64,000 nucleotides of DNA from positions 3,038,001-3,102,000 of the forward strand of contig NC_007778.1 of the NCBI RefSeq assembly GCF_000013365.1. The letters are read 5' to 3'. This document shows, piece by piece, positions 28,121 through 36,651 of the stretch. Below the pieces are notes generated by a model. That model was not told the DNA's origin. It ran no database searches and was given only the letters and a program-made list of their open reading frames with translations. This DNA comes from Rhodopseudomonas palustris HaA2. GTDB taxonomy: Bacteria; Pseudomonadota; Alphaproteobacteria; Rhizobiales; Xanthobacteraceae. How positions within the stretch are numbered: the first letter of the stretch is position 1; each line of letters starts with the position of its first letter. The position numbers were made by a program, and so were the translations under genes.

Positions 28121-28322
28121 GTCATTCCGGGGCGCGGGCGCAGCTCGCGAACCCGGAATCCATAACCCCAGTGCTTGCTACTTGGCGACGGAGGTCGACG
28201 AGCGAGCGTCGCAACCGCACCGCTGCGGCGTATGGATTCCGGGCTCGCTCGCTTCGCGAGCGCCCCGGAATGACGAACGAGAGGTTGTCGCCGACTGCGG
28301 ACGCCGGCCCCCGGAATGACGA
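28121..28322. repeat. REP-like inverted repeat, GTCATTCCGGGGCGC family
   Basis: Two inverted arms, 28121-28164 (GTCATTCCGGGGCGC to CGGAATCCATA) and 28231-28274 (TATGGATTCCGGG to CCCCGGAATGAC), plus a third partial copy (CCCCGGAATGAC) at 28309-28320. This is a second dispersed-palindrome family of these genomes, sitting in the intergenic gap between convergent genes, where it may also end transcription. Confidence 0.8.
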
Positions 28323-28329
28323 CAAGTAA

Positions 28330-29979
28330 CTACTCCGAAATCGCCTTCGCCGATTTCACCTGATCGCGCAGCATGAATTTCTGGATCTTGCCGGTGGAGG
28401 TCTTCGGGATCGCCGAGAACACGATGGTCTTCGGCGTCTTGAAGCCGGGCAGGTGTTCGCGGCAATAGGCGATGATCTCGGCCTCGCTGGCGCTGGCGCC
28501 GTCCTTCAGTTCGACGAAGGCGCAGGGGACTTCGCCCCATTTCGGATCGGGCTTGGCGACCACGGCGGCGAACAGGATCGCCGGGTGCTTGTACAGCACG
28601 TCCTCGACCTCGACCGAGGAGACGTTCTCGCCGCCGGAGATGATGATGTCTTTCGAGCGGTCCTTGATGATGACGTAGCCGTGCGCGTCGAGCACGCCGA
28701 GGTCGCCGGTGTGAAACCAGCCGCCGGCCAGCGCTTCCTTCGTGGCCTTCTCGTTCTTCAGATAGCCCTTCATCACGATGTTGCCGCGAAACATCACCTC
28801 GCCGATGGTCTCGCCGTCGCGCGGTACTTCCTGCATCGTCTCGGGATCGAGCACGGTGACGGCTTCCTGCAGCGGGTAGGGCACGCCCTGCCGGCGCTTG
28901 AGCTGGGCGCGCTCGGCGACGGGCAGGTCGTCCCAGCCGGGCTGCTCGGCGCAGACCGAGGCGGGGCCGTAGACTTCGGTGAGGCCGTAGACGTGGGTCA
29001 GCTTGATGCCGACCTGCTCGGCGCCGGCCAGCACCGCGACCGGCGGCGCGGCGCCGGCGATCAGGCCGACGACGGGACGCGCGGCCGCGCCCTTCGGCGC
29101 CTCGGGAGCATTGATCAGCGCGTTGTAGACGATCGGCGCGCCGGACATGTGGGTGACGCCGTGGCGCGGGATCAGATCGAAGATTTTTGCCGGATCGACC
29201 TTGCGCAGGCAGACATTGACGCCGGCCGCGGCCGCGATGGTCCAGGGGAAGCACCAGCCGTTGCAGTGGAACATCGGCAGCGTCCACAGATACACCGGAT
29301 GGCTGCCGAGGTTGGCGGCGAGGATGTTGCTGACGGCGTTCAGATACGCGCCGCGATGATGCGTCACCACGCCCTTGGGATTGCCCGTCGTGCCGGAGGT
29401 GTAGCCGAGCGCGATCGCATCCCATTCGTCCTGCGGCCGCTGGCCCACGAAGCAGGGATCGCCGGAGGCGACGGCGTATTCGTATTCGAGTTCGCCGATG
29501 CGGTGATGGCCGGGAAACATCTTGTCGTCGACGTCGATCACCAGCGGTTTCGGACCCTTCATCTGCTTCAGCGCGTCGGCGATCACCGCGGAGAATTCAG
29601 GGTCGACCAGGATGATCTTGGCGCCGCCATGCTCGAGCTGAAACGCGATCGCCGGCGCGTCGAGCCGAATGTTCAGCGCGTTCAGCACCGCGCCGGCCAT
29701 CGGCACCGCGAAATGCGCCTCGACCATCGCCGGCACATTGGGCAGCATCAGCGCCACGGTGTCGCCGCGGCCGATGCCGCTGCGCGACAGCCAGGAGGCG
29801 AAGCGGCGGCAGCGCGCGCGAGTCTCCTTCCAGGTGTAGTGGCGGCCTTCGTAGACCACGCTGGTGTGGTCCGGATAGACGTTGGCGGTGCGTTCAAGGA
29901 AACTCAGCGGCGACAGCGGCACGTAATTCGCCGGCGTCTTGTCCAGCCCGATGCTGTAGTGACCTTGCGGAACGCTCAT
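28330..29979 (-). CDS. acyl-CoA synthetase (AMP-forming, FadD/medium-chain type)
   Basis: A 549-residue ANL superfamily ligase that activates a carboxylic acid to its acyl-CoA through an acyl-adenylate. The P-loop-like motif YTSGTTGNPKGVVTHH is near residue 193-208, YGLTE (A5-type motif) near 316, the adenylate-binding TGDLG motif near 420, and the catalytic-lysine region KTSTGKIQK near 530. Length and sequence fit fatty or aromatic acid ligases. It lies downstream of the TRAP transporter genes on the same strand (53 bases), so the transporter may deliver its substrate. Confidence 0.9.
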   Translation of the reverse strand: MSVPQGHYSIGLDKTPANYVPLSPLSFLERTANVYPDHTSVVYEGRHYTWKETRARCRRFASWLSRSGIGRGDTVALMLPNVPAMVEAHFAVPMAGAVLNALNIRLDAPAIAFQLEHGGAKIILVDPEFSAVIADALKQMKGPKPLVIDVDDKMFPGHHRIGELEYEYAVASGDPCFVGQRPQDEWDAIALGYTSGTTGNPKGVVTHHRGAYLNAVSNILAANLGSHPVYLWTLPMFHCNGWCFPWTIAAAAGVNVCLRKVDPAKIFDLIPRHGVTHMSGAPIVYNALINAPEAPKGAAARPVVGLIAGAAPPVAVLAGAEQVGIKLTHVYGLTEVYGPASVCAEQPGWDDLPVAERAQLKRRQGVPYPLQEAVTVLDPETMQEVPRDGETIGEVMFRGNIVMKGYLKNEKATKEALAGGWFHTGDLGVLDAHGYVIIKDRSKDIIISGGENVSSVEVEDVLYKHPAILFAAVVAKPDPKWGEVPCAFVELKDGASASEAEIIAYCREHLPGFKTPKTIVFSAIPKTSTGKIQKFMLRDQVKSAKAISE

Positions 29980-30032
29980 GACGACCTGCCTCTCAGTTCA
30001 CGATGGCGGCGCGTCCGAAGACCCGCAACGCC

Positions 30033-31916
30033 TCACAGAAATCCGATCGAAATCCACGGCACCGCGGCGACGATGATCAAGCCGACCATCAGCGCCAGCA
30101 GATAACCCAGGATCGGACGCACGCCCTCGGCCGGATCGACCCGGCCGATCGCGCAGGCCGCATAATAGCCGACCCCGAACGGCGGTGCGAACAATCCGAT
30201 GCCCATCGCCAGAATGACCACCATGGCGTAGTGCACCTCGTGGATGCCGACGGCGCGGGCGATCGGGAACAGCAGCGGCCCGAACAGCACGATCGCCGGA
30301 ATACCTTCGAGCACGCTGCCGAGGATTACGAAGGCCACGATCGACACCGCGAGAAAGGTCGCGGGGCCGCCGGGCAGGCCGGTCATGGCGGTGGCCAGCG
30401 ATCGCGAGAAGCCGGATTGCGTCAGCCCCCAGGCCATGCCGGTGGCGGTGCCGATGATCAGCAGGATCGCGCCGGACAGCGCCGCGGTGTCGACCAGCAT
30501 CGGCCTCAGCCGCCGAAAATCGAACTTCCGGTAGATCAGAAGCCCCGCGAACACCGCATAGACGATGCCGATGGTCGAGACTTCGGTGGCGGTGGCGACG
30601 CCTTCGACCACGGCGGCGCGGATCACGAAGGGCAGCGCCAATGCGGGCAGGGCAATGATCAGCGTCTTGCCGATCTGGGCGCCGCTGGCGCGCCTGATGT
30701 GGCTGAGATCCTCGTCGCGATAGCGCCACCACACCAGCATCGACAGCGTGATCGCCAGCACGACACCCGGCAGCAGGCCGCCGGTGAACAGCGCCGCGAT
30801 CGACACGCCGGTCACCGAGCCGATGGTGATCAGCACCAGGCTCGGCGGAATGGTTTCCGTCTGGGCGCCGGTGGCGGCGAGCAGGGCGACCAGATCGCCC
30901 GGCTTGGCGCCGCGCTCTTTCATCTCGGGAAACAGCACCGGCGCCACCGCCGCCATGTCGGCGGCCTTGGAGCCGGAGATGCCGGAGACCAGATACATCG
31001 CGCCGACCAGCACATAATGCAGGCCGCCGCGGACATGGCCGAGCAGGCTGGCGAGGAACGCCACCATCGCCCGCGCCATCCCGGTCATCTCGATCAGCAG
31101 GCCGAGGAAGACGAACAGCGGCACCGACAGCAGGATCAGATGGCTCATGCCCTCGTCCATGCGGCCGACCAGCACCATCACCGGCGTCGAGGTGGTCAGC
31201 GCCAGATAGCCGTAGATCGCGAGGCCAAATCCGAAAGCGATCGGCACGCCGGCGAACACGCAACAAGCGACCACGCCGACGAAGAAAATCACCAGATTGA
31301 GATTGCCGAGCGGCTTGAACAGCGGCTGCGCCAGCCAGAACGCGCCGATCAGCACGGCGACGGTGAGGGCGGCGCCCGCCACCAGCCGCCAGTCGCCGAA
31401 CCGGATCAGCCGCAGCAACGCGAACAGCGTCATCAGCACGATGCCGACCGGTAGCGCCGCGGCGCGCCAGGCGTTCGACAGCGACAGCGCCGGCGTGGTG
31501 ATGTAGCTTTCCTCGTAGGCGTAGTCGTAAGCCGGCGCCGCGATCAGCAGCAGGAAGGCCAGCGCCGCGCAGATCGCGACCAGATCGAGAAACGCGCGCA
31601 GCCGGGGCGATGCGCTCGCCACCAGCGCGGTCATCCGCATGTGCTCGCCACGGCGGAACGCCACCGCGGCGCCGAACATCGCCAGCCACAGGAACAGGAT
31701 CGAGGCGAGCTCGTCCGACCAGATCAGCGGGCTGTGAAACACGTAGCGCGACACCACGCCGGCGAACAGCACGACGATCTCCGCGACCACCAAAAGCGCC
31801 GCGGGGATCTCGACCAGCAGACCCAGCCCGGAGTCCAACGCGCCGATCAGCGACCTGCGCGTCGCAATGTCGAGCGGCTTTCCAGCCGCCAGTTGCGGGA
31901 TCTCGGCGTGGGTCAT
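30033..31916 (-). CDS. TRAP transporter fused permease (DctQM)
   Basis: A 627-residue inner-membrane permease in which the small four-helix DctQ part (residues about 1-175) is joined to the large DctM part with about twelve membrane segments (about 210-627). The DctQ block FHSPLIWSDELASILFLWLA (61-80) and the DctM block GSKAADMAAVAPVLFPEMKE (near residue 318) identify the parts. With the binding protein it imports a carboxylate by ion symport. It follows the binding-protein gene by nine bases, so the two are one operon with the acyl-CoA synthetase. Confidence 0.92.
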   Translation of the reverse strand: MTHAEIPQLAAGKPLDIATRRSLIGALDSGLGLLVEIPAALLVVAEIVVLFAGVVSRYVFHSPLIWSDELASILFLWLAMFGAAVAFRRGEHMRMTALVASASPRLRAFLDLVAICAALAFLLLIAAPAYDYAYEESYITTPALSLSNAWRAAALPVGIVLMTLFALLRLIRFGDWRLVAGAALTVAVLIGAFWLAQPLFKPLGNLNLVIFFVGVVACCVFAGVPIAFGFGLAIYGYLALTTSTPVMVLVGRMDEGMSHLILLSVPLFVFLGLLIEMTGMARAMVAFLASLLGHVRGGLHYVLVGAMYLVSGISGSKAADMAAVAPVLFPEMKERGAKPGDLVALLAATGAQTETIPPSLVLITIGSVTGVSIAALFTGGLLPGVVLAITLSMLVWWRYRDEDLSHIRRASGAQIGKTLIIALPALALPFVIRAAVVEGVATATEVSTIGIVYAVFAGLLIYRKFDFRRLRPMLVDTAALSGAILLIIGTATGMAWGLTQSGFSRSLATAMTGLPGGPATFLAVSIVAFVILGSVLEGIPAIVLFGPLLFPIARAVGIHEVHYAMVVILAMGIGLFAPPFGVGYYAACAIGRVDPAEGVRPILGYLLALMVGLIIVAAVPWISIGFL

Positions 31917-31925
31917 CGCGACGGA

Positions 31926-32945
31926 TCAGGCGAGCTTGCCGACGGATTTCTCCAGCAGCGACCAGGCCTGCTCGCCGTATTTGCCTTTCCATTCGGCGTA
32001 GAAGCCGGCGGCGCGCAGCTTGTCGCGGAACGGCCCGATGGTCGGCTGGTTGAAGGTCAGGCCCTTGGTGGCGAGTTCGTCCTTCAGGCCGGCGTTGAGC
32101 TTGGCGACGTCGGCGCGCTGATTGACGCCGGCGGCGTTGATGTTCCTGGCGACGATGTCGCGCAGATCGGCTGGCAGCCGTTCCCAGGCGCGGCGGTTGG
32201 CGAGGAACCAGAAGCCGTCCCACATATGATTGGTCAGCGAGCAGTATTTCTGCACTTCATAGAGCTTCGCGGTCGAAATGATCGCCAGCGGGTTCTCCTG
32301 GCCTTCGACGACCTTGGTCTGCAGCGCCGAATAGACCTCGCTGAAATTGATCGAGGCGGGCGAGGCGTCGAACGCCTTGAACATCGAGGTCCACAGCGGC
32401 GACACCGGCACGCGGATCTTGAGGCCCTTGAAGTCGTCCGGGCCGGTGATCGGCCGGGTCGAGGTCGTGGTCTGGCGGAAGCCGTTGTCCCAGATCTTGT
32501 CCATCACCACCAGCCCGGCCTTGCCGATCTCGCCGCGCACATAGCCGCCGAGCTCGCCGTCCATCGCTTTCCAGACCGTGTCGTAGTCCGGGAATGCGAA
32601 GCCGATACCGTTGATCGAGGCCGCCGGCACCAGCGTCGACAGGATCAGGCCGGACAGTGTGAAGAACTCGACGCCGCCGGAGCGGATCTGGCTCAGCATG
32701 TCGGTGTCGGAGCCGAGCTGGTTGCTCGGGAAAATGTCGATCTGGACCCGGCCATTGGTCTCGGCCTTGATCGCCGCCGCCATCTCGCGGGCGCGGATGT
32801 TCATCGGATGGGTGTCGGGCAGGTTGTTGGCGTATTTGTAGACGAACTCGGCCTCCGCCGCGCGCGCCACGAACGGCGCCCCGATGCCGCCGAGCGCGAC
32901 CGCCGCCGCCGATGCCTGCAACAATGTCCTGCGCGAAACGCTCAT
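31926..32945 (-). CDS. TRAP transporter substrate-binding protein (DctP type)
   Basis: A 339-residue periplasmic binding protein with a TAT-like signal (MSVSRRTLLQ, then a hydrophobic region to about residue 30). The KYANNLPDTHPMNIRA start and the later GFAFPDYDTVWKAMDG block fit the DctP family, whose carboxylate ligand is bound by a conserved Arg (near residue 170, in LKIRVPVSPLW). The ligand is unknown. ATG at 32945 was chosen as the signal peptide start; the frame is open further up to 33035. It starts the operon. Confidence 0.9.
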   Translation of the reverse strand: MSVSRRTLLQASAAAVALGGIGAPFVARAAEAEFVYKYANNLPDTHPMNIRAREMAAAIKAETNGRVQIDIFPSNQLGSDTDMLSQIRSGGVEFFTLSGLILSTLVPAASINGIGFAFPDYDTVWKAMDGELGGYVRGEIGKAGLVVMDKIWDNGFRQTTTSTRPITGPDDFKGLKIRVPVSPLWTSMFKAFDASPASINFSEVYSALQTKVVEGQENPLAIISTAKLYEVQKYCSLTNHMWDGFWFLANRRAWERLPADLRDIVARNINAAGVNQRADVAKLNAGLKDELATKGLTFNQPTIGPFRDKLRAAGFYAEWKGKYGEQAWSLLEKSVGKLA

Positions 32946-33353
32946 TTCGAATCCTCCAGCCAAGCCGTCTTCTTGTGCGAGCCGACCCGTCGAGTCGACC
33001 GACTTCTGGTCATCATTTCGGCCCAGCGCGGTCAAGCGAATTCCGGCAGCGCGACGGCGCCAGCCTGAACGACCCGGTCTGGCGGCCGGATGGACGGACG
33101 CAGCCCGACGTCGCGCTTCGGCCGACGGTCAGCGTCAGGCTCGACGAAGCGCAGCCCAGCACGCGCTTGCAGCCGCTGAGGACAGACAACGCGCAGCGAT
33201 GGCGCGCCGGTCGTCGGCGGATCGCATCAGAACTTCTGGAATGCCAGCCAAGTCTCTGGCCGAATTGGCACATTTGAATATTCCATAATATACCTTATGC
33301 GAACTACGGATGTGGGCTGGGGCCGCTGGAGCACTGTCCGTTACACACCCCAC
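32946..33353. other. intergenic region without a supported gene
   Basis: The gap lies between the start of the TRAP operon and the stop of bchE. It probably holds the TRAP operon promoter. The AT-rich stretch ATATTCCATAATATACC near 33273-33290 is a possible promoter or spacer feature. Small open frames here are GC-rich shadows without start signals. I see no terminator for bchE and no repeat. Confidence 0.4.
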
Positions 33354-34880
33354 TCAGGCGGCGCTTTGATTGGGAAGCTGGCGTCGTTGCCGCGATGTGG
33401 CCATCGCGTTCTCATCGACCACTTGGCCGTCGCCCCAGAATTCGCCGACGGTCGGTCCGGTCTTCAAATGCCGGGCTCGCAGGAACTGCCAGATCTCGTA
33501 GGGCCAGACCCGGCGTCCGATCCGCGTGTACCATTGCATGGCATGACGCAGGCGCCCGCGGCGCTCGAAGAAGGTGCGAAACATCGCCTTCGGGCGGGCT
33601 TGAAGCACCAGCTCGGTGAACTTGAACCAGAGCAGGACGCGCCACGGCGGCATGTTGCGATTGGCGAGGACCTGATGCTTGTAGTCCCAGTGCCGCCGGT
33701 CAGTCGTGATCACCCGGCGTTCGGCCGCCTGCCCGAAATATGGCGTCCAGCGGTGCGGCGTCGCGTACAGCATCTGAATCTGGTCCGGGTCGTACGAGAG
33801 AAGCTGGCGCAGCCCGCGCCAGTGATCGCGGTCGGTCTCCTCGACGAAGCCGACCACCCAGGTGGCCATCGATAGGATGCCGTGCCGACGCAGCAGCCGA
33901 ATGGCCTCGCGATCGGTGGGCGTTGCCGCGCCCTTGCGGATCAGCGCCAGCGTGGCGTCGTCGGTGTTTTCCAGGCCGAGCAGGAAGCGATCCCAGCCGG
34001 CCTGCTTGTACAGATGCAAGATATTGGCGTCGCGGACGATGTCGTCGGCCCTGGTCGACCCCACCAGGATCAGGTCGACCTCCTCCGCGATCAACGCCTC
34101 GAGGAACGTCTGCCACACCTTCTTCGAGACCGTCGGGTTCTCGTCGGCGAAATTGACGACCCGGACGCCCTGCTCCCGATGCAGCCGCGCGAGCTCCTTG
34201 GCGAACAGCACGGGATCGCGGTGCCGCCAGCGCGTCCAGAAGCCGCGTTGTCCGCAGTAACTGCACAGATGTGGGCAGCCTCGCGAGAATTGCACCACGA
34301 CGGCGCGCAGTCCGCCCCAATAGCTGTAGCGAGCGTGGTCGATCAGTTCCCAACCGATCCGATAGGCGTCGAGATCTCCGATCACCACGGCCGGCGGCGT
34401 CGCGCAGGCTTGCCCGGCTCTGCGATAGGCAATCCCATGGACGCCCGCGAGATCATCGCCATCAGCGAGTGCGGTCATCAAGCGCCGCGCCGTCTCCTCG
34501 CCCTCCCCACGCACGATGGCCGTGACGTAAGGCTCGGCGTCGAGGATCTCCCGCCAGTGGTAGGTCGGAAACACACCTCCATAGACAATGCGCGTGCCGG
34601 GAATGGCATGCGCGATGGCCTGTGCGACTTCGGCGATGACCGGGTGGCCGGAGGTCGACCCGGAATGGCCGAACAGCACCGCATCGGGACGGAAGTCGCG
34701 CGCCTGTCCGACGATCTGCGCGGTCGACGTCGGGCCGAACTCGGCATCAAGCAAACGCACGTCATGGCCGTCATCAATCAGCGGTCCGCCGATCGCCAGC
34801 AGGCCCAGCGGCGGCAAGTGATCGCTCGGAATCAGGCTGCCGATGGCGGGATGGGGAACGTTGACCAGAAGGATACGCAT
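33354..34880 (-). CDS. bchE: anaerobic Mg-protoporphyrin IX monomethyl ester cyclase
   Basis: A 508-residue B12-binding radical SAM protein that makes the isocyclic ring of (bacterio)chlorophyll under low oxygen. The N-terminal VNVPHPAIGSLIPSDHLPPL block is the cobalamin-binding half; the radical SAM cluster ligands are C202, C206 and C209 in GCPHLCSYCG. The blocks ADENPTVSKK, STRADDIVRDA and MPPWRVLLWFKF match BchE as I know it, distinguishing it from general B12-radical SAM proteins. ATG at 34880 has GGAAG upstream; GTG at 34883 is adjacent. It follows uppS by 16 bases in one operon. No other photosynthesis gene is in the window. Confidence 0.85.
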   Translation of the reverse strand: MRILLVNVPHPAIGSLIPSDHLPPLGLLAIGGPLIDDGHDVRLLDAEFGPTSTAQIVGQARDFRPDAVLFGHSGSTSGHPVIAEVAQAIAHAIPGTRIVYGGVFPTYHWREILDAEPYVTAIVRGEGEETARRLMTALADGDDLAGVHGIAYRRAGQACATPPAVVIGDLDAYRIGWELIDHARYSYWGGLRAVVVQFSRGCPHLCSYCGQRGFWTRWRHRDPVLFAKELARLHREQGVRVVNFADENPTVSKKVWQTFLEALIAEEVDLILVGSTRADDIVRDANILHLYKQAGWDRFLLGLENTDDATLALIRKGAATPTDREAIRLLRRHGILSMATWVVGFVEETDRDHWRGLRQLLSYDPDQIQMLYATPHRWTPYFGQAAERRVITTDRRHWDYKHQVLANRNMPPWRVLLWFKFTELVLQARPKAMFRTFFERRGRLRHAMQWYTRIGRRVWPYEIWQFLRARHLKTGPTVGEFWGDGQVVDENAMATSRQRRQLPNQSAA

Positions 34881-34896
34881 CACGGACTTCCTTCGC

Positions 34897-35616
34897 CTAG
34901 GCGCTGATGGAGACGTCCGGTTTCATCGATGGCAGGCCGCCGAACCGGCGCTCACGGCCATGGAACGACGCCATGGCGTCGGCGAGATCGTTGGCATCGA
35001 AGTCCGGCCACATCCGGTCGGTGAAGTACAATTCGGCGTAGGCGCTTTCCCAAAGCAGGAAATCGGACAGTCGGCGTTCGCCGCTGGTGCGGATGATGAG
35101 GTCGACGTCGCGCAGCTTCGATCCGGTGATGAGGTCGGAAAACGTCTCGCGGCTGCAACTCTGCAGTCCGCCGGCGCGCACAGCGGCGTTGACAATCGTA
35201 TCCCGAGCCGAGTAGTCGACCGCGATACGCAAGGCGAGCGCGTCGCCTGCAGCGGTCGCGGCTTCGGCACGTTCGATCGTTTCGGCGAGGCCATCCGGGA
35301 GGCGGTCGCGACGTCCGATCAACGTGAGGCGGATTCCGTTGTCGACGAGGCCCTTCACCTCGTTCACCAGGTACGAGCGAAAAAGCCCCATCAGCGCCGA
35401 GACCTCGGATCTCGGGCGTCGCCAATTGTCGCTGGAGAACGCGAACAGCGTCAGCGTTCCGATGCCCTGCTCCGGCGCAGCTTCCATCACGCGGCGGATC
35501 GCCTCGACACCGGCCTGATGCCCGCGCAGGCGTGACAACCCTCGCCTCGTCGCCCATCGCCCGTTGCCGTCCATGATGATGCCGACATGTAGTTTGGAAT
35601 GTAGATTGCTTTGCAT
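34897..35616 (-). CDS. cis-prenyltransferase (UppS-like isoprenyl transferase)
   Basis: A 239-residue cis-prenyltransferase that adds isoprene units to farnesyl or a similar diphosphate. The IIMDGNGRWA block with catalytic Asp16, the FAFSSDNWRRP block and the IRTSGERRLSDFLLWESAYA block are conserved, so it looks active. ATG at 35616 has GGAG eight bases upstream; the frame reaches TTG at 35634. A normal uppS sits with cdsA, frr and dxr; here the gene is with a regulator, a membrane protein and bchE, so a second, specialised enzyme is likely. A palindromic operator-like site covers its start codon. Confidence 0.85.
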   Translation of the reverse strand: MQSNLHSKLHVGIIMDGNGRWATRRGLSRLRGHQAGVEAIRRVMEAAPEQGIGTLTLFAFSSDNWRRPRSEVSALMGLFRSYLVNEVKGLVDNGIRLTLIGRRDRLPDGLAETIERAEAATAAGDALALRIAVDYSARDTIVNAAVRAGGLQSCSRETFSDLITGSKLRDVDLIIRTSGERRLSDFLLWESAYAELYFTDRMWPDFDANDLADAMASFHGRERRFGGLPSMKPDVSISA

Positions 35617-35640
35617 CACAAAGTCTCCGTGCAAAAAGGG
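35608..35640 (-). promoter_or_regulatory. operator-like palindrome at the uppS start codon
   Basis: Read on the plus strand, CTTTG-CATCA-CAAAG lies at 35609-35623; on the minus strand the site reads ACTTTGTGATGCAAAGC and contains the uppS ATG. A CCGTGCAAA element follows at 35627-35635. The same palindrome type and the same CCGTGCAAA occur ahead of the operon at 36662. A bound regulator here would block translation start or a local promoter; that is inference. Confidence 0.6.
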
Positions 35641-35666
35641 GGACGTGGTTCAGGCGAGACGTGCTT

Positions 35667-36047
35667 TCAGACGGGACGCGTGTGAAGTCCGGTCGGCAGC
35701 GGATCGCTACTGCCGGCCGCCTTGGCGGCGTCGCGCACGAGCTGCTCCAACACGGTGAGGTAATCGAGAAACTGGCGGCGGCCGGTCTTCGTCAAACGAC
35801 AGGTCGTCAGCGGCCGGTTGGCTTCGTATCCCTTCGACACCTCGACCATTCCGGCTTCCTGCAGCACCTGAAGATGCCGGCTGAGATTGCCGTCCGTCAG
35901 TCCGCATAGCCTTTTGAGGTCGGCGAACGCAAGCCCCTTCGGGTGCGCCATCAGCGAGGTCAGCATCCCCAGCCTCGCCTTCTCGTGGATCACGCGATCC
36001 AGCCCCTCGTAGGAGAACGGTGCAGCGTTCGTGTCAGGCTTCGGCAT
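35667..36047 (-). CDS. winged-helix transcriptional regulator (HTH_34/MarR-ArsR-like)
   Basis: A 126-residue single-domain regulator. The helix-turn-helix is at about residues 38-70: KGLAFADLKRLCGLTDGNLS then RHLQVLQEAGMVEV, followed by a wing with KGYEANRPLTTCRLT. This matches small HTH_34-type winged-helix proteins that bind a palindrome as dimers. ATG at 36047 has GGGAG upstream and overlaps the end of the membrane protein gene by 14 bases, so they are translationally coupled. The two ACTTTG palindromes in this operon are its likely targets, by inference from position. Confidence 0.85.
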   Translation of the reverse strand: MPKPDTNAAPFSYEGLDRVIHEKARLGMLTSLMAHPKGLAFADLKRLCGLTDGNLSRHLQVLQEAGMVEVSKGYEANRPLTTCRLTKTGRRQFLDYLTVLEQLVRDAAKAAGSSDPLPTGLHTRPV

Positions 36048-36651
36048 CGTCGTCTCCCGACGCAAACCGCAGCACGGCAGCCATCAGCAATTGACCGACC
36101 ACGAACGGAACACCCATCGCTAGCGGCGAGACGGCCGCACTTTCGCTGCTGAGCGCCAGCACGCTGAATCCCGCTACGAAATACCACGCGCCGACCAACG
36201 CCACAGGGCGTGGCAGCATCCGTACGGACGCGAAAATCCCGAGGCCGACGAGGATCTGCCACAAGCCGGGCAGCATCCAGAGCGTCCCCGGGGCGAACTT
36301 CCAAAGCGTCACACCGAGCAAAGCTCCCGCCACCCCGGCGGGCACGAATTGTTCGACCGCCTGATGGATCATCGCATCGGCGAGACCCGAATGGTGACGC
36401 CGCGAACGCGCCCGCATCTCGAGCCAGATCATCATTGCGGACAACAGCGCGGTTGCGATCCAGCCCAAGAAGAACGCCAGCAGATGGCTGTTCGGGTCAT
36501 CGAGCCAGAGCGACTGCGCAATCGTGGTGACCAAGGCCAGACCGGCGGTGCCCGCCAGAGCAGCCGGGCCATATCCACGGAACGCCGTGCCCGCAGCGAT
36601 CTGGCTGCGAATGGCGAAAATGTCAGCCAAGGCCTTGTCGAGATCGCTCAT
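36034..36651 (-). CDS. uncharacterised inner-membrane protein of the uppS-bchE operon
   Basis: A 205-residue protein with a short cytoplasmic N-terminus (MSDLDKALADIFAIRSQI) and about four to five membrane segments from residue 28 to 195, ending in an acidic tail (DDDAEA). I do not recognise a catalytic motif. It is the first gene of the operon and is directly upstream of, and overlapping, the winged-helix regulator, so it may act as sensor, anti-regulator or partner; this is inference. GAGG upstream of the ATG at 36651 supports the start. Confidence 0.75.
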   Translation of the reverse strand: MSDLDKALADIFAIRSQIAAGTAFRGYGPAALAGTAGLALVTTIAQSLWLDDPNSHLLAFFLGWIATALLSAMMIWLEMRARSRRHHSGLADAMIHQAVEQFVPAGVAGALLGVTLWKFAPGTLWMLPGLWQILVGLGIFASVRMLPRPVALVGAWYFVAGFSVLALSSESAAVSPLAMGVPFVVGQLLMAAVLRFASGDDDAEA

